Shown here: positions 56,075 through 64,000 of the stretch, one piece after another | Numbering within the stretch: position 1 is the stretch's first letter | Layout: every line of letters begins with the position of its first letter | Assembly (NCBI GenBank): GCA_030180135.1 | Contig: CM058232.1 | Span: forward strand, 79,899,001 to 79,963,000 | DNA length: 64,000 nt | Reading direction: 5' to 3' | From: Orychophragmus violaceus | Lineage: Eukaryota > Streptophyta > Magnoliopsida > Brassicales > Brassicaceae | Notes under the pieces: generated by a model | Database searches by the model: none | The model's input: the letters and a program-made list of their open reading frames with translations, nothing else | Told to the model about the DNA's origin: nothing | Translations under genes and position numbers: made by a program

Positions 56075-58095
56075 CAGACTAGTGGATTTCAGAAACCTTT
56101 CCAACAAGGTAATCAGAGGACTTATGGATCTTCCTCTTACCAAGCACCTCCTGTAGCTACTACTCATGAGAGTAAGATGGAGGCTATGATGGAACAGCTG
56201 CTAAAGGGACAAACCAAGATTTCTGTGGATGTCAACAAGAAACTGGATTGGGTGTATGATGATTTGAATGGGAAATTCGAATCCTTGAGCTCACATGTGA
56301 AAAGGCTTGATGCTCAAGTTGCACAGACTGCTGGACATGTTAAGAGGGAAGATGGATATCTCCCAGAGCGAACTGATTCTAATCCCAAATATCAATGCAA
56401 TGCGGTAACATTGAGAAGTGGTAAGGAGCTGTCTCTTGGCCAGAAAAAGCAGTTGAGTGTTGAAGAACTCGTGGAAATAGAAGAATTGGAAGATGGGATC
56501 CGTAATATTCGTAATGCATCGATCGACGCTACTCAGCAACGGTCGATGCAAAGCAAAAATGAAGAACCTGTCGTAACAAAGTCGGCCAGCAACGATCGAC
56601 ACAACACCAGCGACGATCGACGCAAGGCGACTACAGAGAATTCGAAACCAGAGAAACCGAAGCAGTCGAGTGAAAGGGTTTACAAACCTAAAGTACCTTT
56701 TCCCAAAAATTCCAGGAAAGCTAGAAATGATAGACAGTATACCAAATGCAAGGAGATCATCAAAAAGGTGAAAGTCGAAGTGCCTTTGAATGACTCTATG
56801 GAGACTTCTCCTGTAATGAGGAGATGTCTTAAGGACTTGCTTGTTGGTAAGTGGTCTGATGAGGAGAGTGTGATGATGATCACGGAGGTATGTAGTGCGG
56901 TAGTTCAGGGCATAATTCCTGAGAAGCTGAAAGATCCAGGGAGCTTTGTGTTGGATTGTGCTATCTACAAGGAAAGATTTGAAAGATCCCTATGTGATCT
57001 TGGTTCTAGTGTAAATCTTATGCCCTTCTCTGTAGCTAAGAGACTTGGAATGACTGACTTCTTACCAACTAGGATCTCACTAGTCTTAGCAGACAGAACT
57101 ATTAGGATCCCTGAAGGAGTGTTAGAAGATGTGCCTATAATGATTGGTAAATGTGTGATACCTACTAATTTTGTGGTTCTGCAATATGGAGAGGAACCGA
57201 AGGATCCACTGATTTTGTGTAGGCCTTTCTTAGCTACTGCTGGTGCGATGATTGACTGCCAAGGAGGTAGAATAATTCTGAATGTGGGTGATCTGAAGAT
57301 GAGTTTTGATATGGACAAACTGGTGAAGAGACCAACCATTGACGGACAGACCTTCTATGTGGACACACTGGGTGATTTGGCTGCAGAGTACTTTCACAAG
57401 TCACATGCTGAAGATCCACTAGAAAGAGCTTTACTGAGCTCTATAATGGAGCTGGAACACCTGCAAGACGAGCCTGCAATCTGCTATGCAAAACTGATGG
57501 ATTCTGCTGAGCAAGTGATGAAGGTAGAAGTATCTGCCGCAACTTTGCATCGATCGACACAGACTAAGCATCGATCGTTGCAAGTCGACAGAGATTGGGC
57601 AGAGGAAAAAGCTCCGAAAATAGAACTGAAACAACTTCCATCGGGGCTAAAGTACGCATTTCTTGGACCTAATTCAACTTATCCAGTGATTGTTAATGCT
57701 AGTTTGAACAACTTAGAGCTCACTTTACTGCTAAGCAAGCTACGAAAGCATCGCAAAGCTCTTGGCTATTCTCTTGATGACATTTCAGGTATTTCTCCGG
57801 AGCTGTGCATGCATCGGATACATCTTGAGGATGAGTCTAAGACATCTTTTGAGCATCAAAGAAGGCTTAATCCTAATCTACAGGAAGTGGTTAAGAAGGA
57901 GATTATGAAACTCCTAGATGCTGGGATCATCTATCCTATTTCAGACAGTGATTGGGTGAGTTCAGTCCATGTAGTGCCTAAGAAAAGCGGAGTTACAGTT
58001 GTGAAGAATGAGCTAATCCCTACTAGGACTATGACTGGACGCAGGATGTGCATAGATTACAGGAAACTCAATGCTGCAACAAGAAGGATCATTTC
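56075..58095 (+). pseudogene. Athila-like pol, protease and RT N-terminal part
   Basis: This continues in the gag frame after the TGA. The aspartic protease block is SLCDLGSSVNLMPFSVAKRL near 56990-57050, with D-L-G in place of the usual D-T/S-G, a form common in Athila-like elements. The RT begins with KKEIMKLLDAGIIYPISDS and VVPKKSGVT (57890-57995) and MCIDYRKLNAATR (58045-58085). One base appears missing in the A/G-run near 58080-58095, where the frame must change to reach the RT core. Linkers contain the palindromic motifs. Confidence 0.87.
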
Positions 58096-59478
58096 CCTTT
58101 ACCCTTCATTGATCATATGCTGGAGAGGTTAGCAAATCACCCTTACTATTGCTTCCTCGATGGATATTCAGGTTTCTTTCAGATTCCTATCCATCCAGAG
58201 GATCAGGGAAAGACCACCTTCACTTGTCCATATGGCACATTTGCTTACCGTAGGATGCCTTTTGGACTCTGCAATGCACCAGCTACTTTCCAGAGATGCA
58301 TGATGTCTATATTCACTGATATGATTGAGGACTTTATGGAGGTATTTATGGATGACTTCTCAGTCTATGGATCATCTTATAATGAGTGCTTAGATAATCT
58401 GTGCAAGGTACTAACTAGATGCGAAGAAAAACACTTGGTTCTTAACTGGGAAAAGTGCCATTTCATGGTCAGAGATGGCATTGTACTTGGACATAAAGTG
58501 TCTGAAGCAGGGATTGAAGTAGACCGCGCTAACATTGAGGTAATGACCAGCCTTCAGGCACCTGATTCTGTAAAGTCTATAAGAAGCTTTCTTGGACATG
58601 CTGGTTTCTATAGACGGTTCATCAAAGACTTTAGTAAGATTTCTAGGCCACTAACTGCTTTGATGTGTAAGGATACCAAATATGAGTTCAATGCAGATTG
58701 TCAGACTGCATTTGAACAGATTAAGCAAGCATTAGTGAGCGCTCCAATAGTTCAGCCACCGGATTGGGATCTACCTTTTGAGGTTATGTGTGATGCAAGT
58801 GACTATGCTGTAGGGGCTGTTCTAGGGCAGAAGAAGTATAGAAAGTTTCATGCTATCTATTATGCTAATAGGACACTAGATGATGCGCAAAGAAACTATG
58901 CCACTACAGAGAAGGAGCTGTTGGCCGTTGTCTTTGCATTTGAGAAATTCCGCTCCTATCTTGTTGGCTCCAAGGTGATTGTGCACACTGATCATTCAGC
59001 CCTGAAGTATCTGATGCAGAAGAAGGATGCTAAGCCAAGGTTGTTGAGATGGATTCTGTTGCTTCAGGAGTTTGACATTGAAGTGAGGGACAAGAAGGGG
59101 GTTGAGAATGGAGTTGATGATCATCTTTCAAGGATGCTGGTTGAGGAAGACGTGCCCATCAATGATTACTTGCCTGAGGAAAACGTCAATATGGTCGGAA
59201 CAGTGTTTCAAACGGATTTAGGCAAAAATCTGCAAAACTGTCGGATAAATCGCATTGCGTCGATCGATGCCACATCTGTGACGATCGATGCATGTATCGA
59301 GGATGTGAAGATCGATGCAACCTTATGCGACGATCGTTGCAATGCGGAAACAGAACCTTTCACGATTCAAATTGGAGACTATGTCTTCAAGGTAGGTGCT
59401 GTCGCAACCACTGATCTGAAGGAATTTCTAGCAGTTCCTAATCCAATTAGGCAACCCAGGTCTAAATTCCAAGCCTAG
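58048..59478 (+). pseudogene. Athila-like pol, RT core and RNase H
   Basis: After the frameshift the RT continues (FLDGYSGFFQIPIHPED, RRMPFGLCNAPATFQRCM) with catalytic FMDDFSVYG. The RNase H domain follows (MCDASDYAVGAVLGQ, TTEKELLAVVFAFEKFRSYL, HTDHSALKYL, DDHLSRM). The linker behind it is full of IDA/DDR residues encoded by palindromic motifs. The frame runs into a copia-type LTR and stops at 59476-59478. Confidence 0.9.
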
Positions 59479-60096
59479 GATCTAGGGTTCATGTAATTGA
59501 ATCTAGGGATCTCAGAATTACCTGGTGATTAGCAGCGGAAGATTTTCAGATAATCGAGATCTAGAGCGCCTCAAATGCTGCGCCTCTACTATTATCCACA
59601 CGCACACAAACTGAACAGCAAGGATGCTAGTGCCTATAGAGATCCAATATCTTCAGAGGTTTCTATTCAAGTTCTGGTGGCTGTGAATTAGGTTAGGAAT
59701 CAGTTTAGGTCGACCATATATCTTATATATGTCGACTTAAACCATAACGGAATTAACCAACGATTAAACCGAATTAATCTGATTAATCCGCGAGTTGCAT
59801 CGATCGATGCACTATCTGCATCGATCGACACTGCCCCAGAATATTGATATCGAATGCATATAAAATATGCATTCACTGGATCATTACATTAATGATCAAC
59901 CTCGTCTTTAACGCCCAGTTTGCTTAGGTGTATGACCCTGTAGGATCATATAACACTAGCAATGAGTTCTAAACTCATTGATCATAAGTGGCTTCTAGCA
60001 AAGCATTATGACTACCTAGTATTATATGATTGTATCATCTCGACAATACAACTATCACTTATAGCAAGTACAATAGATTTCAGGACATTCCCAACA
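59474..60096 (-). mobile_element. Copia-type solo LTR inside the Athila-like pol
   Basis: On the minus strand it starts TGTTGGGAATGTCCTGAAAT, identical to the start of the copia LTR at 34327. Later it shares taagt..cttgctaga, tagaactcatt and tatgatcc..agggtcata-like blocks with that LTR, but is clearly diverged. About 620 bp. It separates RNase H from integrase coding. No clear target duplication is seen, and the expected TG at the far end reads CC, so that border is approximate. Confidence 0.8.
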
Positions 60097-60099
60097 TGA

Positions 60100-61376
60100 T
60101 CGACCCTGGTACGCGGATATAGCTAATTACATGGCTGCAGAGACTGAACCAGATGATTTGAAGGGGTATGCAAAGAAGAAGTTCTTCAGGGAGCTCAGAC
60201 GATACTACTGGGATGAGCCTTATCTCTACAAACATTGTTAAGATGGTCTTTACAGGAGATGCGTTGCTGAATCAGAGGTCCCAGACATCCTATTCCACTG
60301 GAATGGATCAGATTATGCTGGACATTTTGCTACTTTCAAGACTGTGTCTAAGGTTCTGAAAGCAGGTTTCTGGTGGCCTACGATGTTTAAAGACACCCAT
60401 TCTTTTGTCTCTCGATGTGATGTCTGTCAAAGAAGAGGAAAAAATCAGTAAGAGGCATGAGATGCCTCAGAATTTCATTCTTGAGGTTGAGGTCTTTGAT
60501 TTCTGGGGCATAGACTTTATGGGTCCTTTTCCCTCATCCTATGGAAATAAATTTATCTTGGTTGCTGTGGACTATGTATCTAAGTGGGTAGAAGCAATAG
60601 CTAGTCCAACCAATGATTCTTCGGTGGTCATTAAGTTGTTTAAGACCATCATATTCCCTAGATTTGGAGTACCTCAGATTGTGATTAGATATGGAGGATC
60701 CCACTTTATTAATAAGGTCTTCGAGAAGCTCCTAAGAAAGCATGGAGTTCATCACCGAGTTGCTACTCCTTATTACCCTCAGACTAGTGGACAAGTCGAG
60801 GTCTCTAATAGACATATCAAGGAGATCTTAGAAAAGACAGTTGGGAAGACAAGGAAGGATTGGGCAGCAAAGCTAGATGATGCATTATGGGCTTACCGGA
60901 CAACATTCAAAACACCTCTTGGGACCACTCCATTCCATATTCTGTATGGAAAAGCATGTCATCTGCCAGTGGAGCTTGAGCACAAAGCAGCATGGGCTGT
61001 AAAACAGATGAATTTTGATCTTAAGTCTGCTGCAAAAAGGAGATTGGTGCAGCTTAATGAGTTGGATGAGATTAGACATCTTGCCTATGAGAACTCAAAG
61101 CTGTACAAAGAGAGGACTATGGCCTATCATGACAAAAAGATTGTCTCTAGACAGTTTGCACCCAACGATCAGGTACTTTTGTATAACTCACGCTTGCATT
61201 TGTTTCCAGGTAAGCTGAAATCAAGGTGGTCTGGTCCTTTCAAGATCAAAGAGGTGCGTCCCTACGGAGCTATTGTTCTAATCAGTAAGGAAGGTAATGA
61301 ATTCACTGTGAATGGACAGAGGGTGAAACACTATTGGGCTTTTATGCAGCGATCGATGCCTGTGCGACAGAGGTAA
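60100..61376 (+). pseudogene. Athila-like integrase
   Basis: The integrase inserts element cDNA. The N-terminal zinc domain has H in ILFHWNGSDYAGH and C-x2-C in RCDVCQ (60100-60425, with a TAA at 60239-60241). After a frame change near 60450 the core shows the first catalytic D in GIDFMGPFP and E in GQVEVSNRH. At the second catalytic Asp position the sequence reads IRYGGSHF, so that Asp appears lost. The C-terminal domain (KLKSRWSGPFKIKEVRPYGA) ends at 61376. The copy is therefore catalytically doubtful as well as broken. Confidence 0.87.
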
Positions 61377-62404
61377 AAATCAGACAGAACTCAACACTTC
61401 CATAACATTTTTGCTTTCTTTTTACCAATCCTTTGCTTGACACTATTAGGGACAGTGTGTTTTAAGTGTGGGGGAGGTGCTACTGACTTTATCTTTCTGT
61501 TTTCTTAGAGTCAGTCCAATTTTCAAAAAAAATTGTTTTATTGAGTCAAAACCAGTTTAAGTAGGAAACAGTGAATTTTGGAGGAGTTGACAATATCTTG
61601 CAAGAACTTAAGTAACCATTGGGATGAAGTTGCAGGATCTATCTATGACTATTAGAAAACCCCATCACAGATCAACCTACTAAGGACACCCACATCACTT
61701 CAGGTATCAGAGGATCCTTTTACTGACTTCACCTTAATACTGACTTAATTTTCTCACCTAAGGGCTTGGTATACCTTGTGTCGGATTCCTTTGTTAGTTC
61801 TGACACAGCCTGTAAACCTGTCCTATTTGGTTCCCTTCTCCCCTTCCATAAAATAAAAATAATAATAATAAATTGAGGATGAGTTAGTAACTCCGAAGTG
61901 GTCATGGGAGTGGTAGCAAACACTATTACCTCCTGTGCGATCCATGGAATGTGTCCAAAGTACACCCCTTAACGGGAAGAGCACTGATAAAAAAAATAAA
62001 ATGATACCCAATGGGGAAAAATCAGAATGCTAAGGAAGGGAAAAGAGAAGTAAGGGACTAGAGAAAGATAGTATGGTGGTCTAGAGCTGGCAAGGTAAGA
62101 GTCCATGTGCCCTTTGATCGATACTCCTTAGGTGAGACCACACTTAAATACTTGCAGAAGTCAGTAGGGTGAATTTGAATGCGTGAATGTGATTGTGGAG
62201 TTTACTTAGGACAATTGCTAAGTGTGGGGGAAGTATATGTTGGTCTTGATATCTTGCAGGTGATTCTTTTCAGTGGTTTACTAAGGGGAATCTGAGTGTT
62301 GTTGCTTCTAGGACAAAAAGAGTTTCTGAAAGTTTTCAAACCTCTTCACCATGTCTAGTTCTTTGTTTTGATTGAGGACAAGCAAAGGCTAAGTGTGGGG
62401 GAGT
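61377..62404 (+). other. Athila-like 3' untranslated region with three polypurine-tract-like copies
   Basis: About 1 kb without an env-like ORF. TAAGTGTGGGGGA occurs three times: 61463-61475, 62218-62231 and 62390-62404. The last abuts the 3' LTR and should be the functional polypurine tract; the other two may act as secondary plus-strand primers or be relics of earlier LTR junctions. Confidence 0.75.
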
Positions 62405-63615
62405 TGATATATCATGGTTTTTACCGGTTTTATGCCATGATATAAGTCTGTTTTAGTGTCTTTTGGTGTTCCTTTAGAGTCTTTTACAGGTCTTATTAGG
62501 TACACGTACGTTTGGAGCAGAAGTGAAGATTTTGGGGCTATTTGGTGCACTTTGGAGATTTGACCCGAGAGGATGTGTTCACTGTCCAGATTTGAGATAT
62601 GTGTCGATCGACGCACACCTGCATCGATCGATGCACAGCGAGTTGGGCCAGATTCTCGGCGGTTTAATGAAGAATGCTGATATTGAAAAGATGCCCAGAA
62701 GTTCCAGATATTTACACAGAAGCCCCAAGTCGTGTTTTAGCTATTTAATTAGGTTTTTAACATCAGTTTTACATACGCTATCATAACTTAGAGCATAGAG
62801 TTTTTAGAGCTTTTGGGGCTGATCTGATCCTGTACTACACTTTGTTTTGGAGAAGTTTTCGAACCCCTTTAATATTCTAATCTCTTTTATGATATCTATT
62901 AATTCATTGATTATGTTTACATCATCTATGTCTGAGTAGTTTCATAGTTAGGTTTAGGGTTTCTCATAGGGATTTCATGACTTGCTAGATATAATTAATT
63001 CAGTTAAGGATTCACATCAATAGATGTTCTTCAAACTAAATTGTGTTTAATGCTAGTTCTAACCTGATCAATTAGAATCTAGATCTTAGGTTGCTAAATA
63101 CGACACGACAGTGTGGTTTAGAATCTGAACTATTTAGGTTGAGCAATTTAATTACTCGCAAAGGAATTTGGTTTAATTAGATTGTGAACATATCGAACTT
63201 GAAATTAAAGCTGGTTTAAACTGTTAGTAATTGCAAAAGAATTTGGATTGCTGCACTTAGACTTAGAGAATTCTCGCAACGACAGTTGGTTAATTCTATA
63301 TCTGTGTTTGAGTTCTAGAACTGAGTTTAATTAGATCCTGACTGAATGATTTATCTGCTTGTCTGATTTCCTGAGAACAACCTAAACTTAGCGCCCTTAG
63401 TTTATTGCTTACAACAACAACCTGCTACTTGTTTACTTTCTTGCCTGCTCTTTTTAGTTATTCAATACAATTTGCTTTTTGCTTTCTCCTAGTTTTAATC
63501 TCTTTAAGTTCTTAATCCTATTGTTGCCTAGAGTCCTCGTGGATTCGATCCCTAAGTACTACATTGATATACTGTGCACTTGCAGTTAGTATAAGGTAAA
63601 ACTTTAGACCTATCA
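62405..63615 (+). repeat. Athila-like 3' LTR
   Basis: 1211 bp, same ends as the 5' LTR. Perfect palindromes GTGTCGATCGACGC and TGCATCGATCGATGCA lie at 62601-62635, where the 5' LTR copy has mutated. It is followed by the atgta target duplication. Confidence 0.95.
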
Positions 63616-63620
63616 ATGTA

Positions 63621-64000
63621 TTGGGCGCATTGGTAAGGCCAAATGGCATGACCCGCCACTCATAAAGGCCCTGCTTAGTCTTAAAAGCCGTCTTCCACTC
63701 GTCGCCTTCCTTCATTCGAACCTGATGGTACCCACTGCGTAGATCGATCTTAGAGAACACGGTCGCTCCGTGTAGCTCGTACAACATGTCGTCTAGCCGT
63801 GGTATGGGATGTCGGTACTTGATGGTGATGTTGTTGATAGCCTGACAGCCGATGCACATCCTCCAAGACCCGTCTTTCTTAGGAACTAACAATACTGGTA
63901 CCGCACACGGGCTGAGGCTCTCGCGATTGTAGCCCTTGGACATGAGGTCCTGCACTTGTTTCTCCAGCTCCTTGGCCTCGGTCGGATTCACCCTATATGC
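63621..64000 (-). pseudogene. Gypsy pol, RT N-terminal part (continues the element at 50358-53389)
   Basis: The frame is open to the window edge and reads NPTEAKELEKQVQDLMSKGY, VPVLLVPKKDGSWRMCIGC, then FSKIDLRSGYHQVRM with the first catalytic D, and RVMPFGLTNAPN. It breaks exactly at the Athila insertion. The next residues of the same RT are found at 53389 on the minus strand. The usual acidic residue after MCI reads Gly, consistent with decay. Confidence 0.88.

Larger units (their letters stand above)
54742..61359. repeat. Dispersed palindromic motif family GCATCGATCGATGC
   Basis: Copies or close variants (GCATCGATCGACGC, GTGTCGATCGACAC, GCGACGATCGTTGC) occur near 54742, 54764, 54795, 54813, 56516, 56537, 56589, 56610, 57547, 57568, 59257, 59281, 59327, 59796, 59817 and 61346, plus both LTRs (53587-53620, 62601-62635). 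They often come in pairs 6-15 bp apart. In coding regions they fall in variable linkers (for example SIDATQQRSMQS, DRHNTSDDRR), not in enzyme cores. Confidence 0.85.
53390..63615 (+). mobile_element. Athila-like Ty3/gypsy retrotransposon, complete ends
   Basis: Both LTRs are 1211 bp (53390-54600, 62405-63615) with TGATA...TATCA ends. atgta is duplicated exactly on both sides (53385-53389, 63616-63620). The primer site matches tRNA-Asp usage typical of Athila/Tat elements. Gag, protease, RT/RNase H and integrase are all present. The LTRs differ at roughly two to two and a half percent by eye, so this insertion is older than the copia insertion in the MULE. A copia-type LTR interrupts pol at 59474-60096. 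No env-like ORF was seen. Confidence 0.96.

Noticed and set aside
1..64000. CRISPR arrays, rRNA and tRNA genes
   Set aside because: No regularly spaced identical repeats with unique spacers, no rRNA-like blocks and no convincing tRNA cloverleaf were found. The tRNA-complementary stretches at 34977 and 54607 are primer-binding sites, not genes.

Overview
This window is repeat-dense plant nuclear DNA, most likely pericentromeric or other heterochromatin of a Brassicaceae species. The evidence is the AT-rich intron-bearing sequence, tRNA-primed LTR retrotransposons, L1-like LINEs with a plant-type RNase H, Helitrons with the A|TC...CTAG|T signature, a CACTA element, and gene fragments that read as close relatives of Arabidopsis GDP-mannose epimerase, SF3a subunit 2, STAR1/ABCI17 and a BPA1-type RRM protein. 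I see no ordinary intact host gene. Almost everything is a mobile element, a relic of one, or DNA carried by one.

Layout. 1-1.6 kb: 3' end of a LINE. 1.6-8.7 kb: AT-rich DNA with a short LINE-derived insertion (3407-4316, matching 11-bp target duplications), diverged direct repeats, a MITE-like element and Helitron ends. 8.7-9.9 kb: solo LTR related to the element at 53 kb. 9.9-12.5 kb: GC-rich island, (GA)29, a BPA1-like fragment and a second solo LTR (TSD ttgac). 14.4-22.2 kb: a minus-strand LINE (ORF1, endonuclease, RT, zinc finger) split by a 2.9-kb CACTA element (15723-18640, TSD cac) that carries pieces of GME and SF3A2. 23.55-24.61 kb: a complete-looking Helitron. 25.98-46.13 kb: a very large Mutator-like element (MULE) with a 9-bp target duplication (tatttttgt) and degenerate TIRs. 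47 kb: STAR1 fragment next to a hAT-like terminus. 48.8-64 kb: a four-level nest, with a LINE hit by a minus-strand Ty3/gypsy element, which was hit by a 10.2-kb Athila-like element (53390-63615, TSD atgta), which was hit by an LTR of a copia family.

The MULE is the most interesting object. It carries a mudrA/vanA-type transposase gene, a DUF1985 plus Ulp1 (C48) protease gene of the kind known from KI/Kaonashi and VANDAL MULEs, an intact F-box-like gene and a GRF zinc-finger gene. Its non-coding DNA is visibly enriched for TGGATA/TATCCA, which by analogy with VANDAL/VANC anti-silencing systems could be a family-specific recognition motif (inference). It has itself been hit by a hAT-type MITE (27284-28046, TSD caaaaaac) and a copia element (34327-41150, TSD tatat). 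A second unexplained signal is a family of 14-16-bp palindromes around GCATCGATCGATGC scattered through the LTRs, leader and coding linkers of the Athila-like element and also present in an unrelated copia-type LTR.
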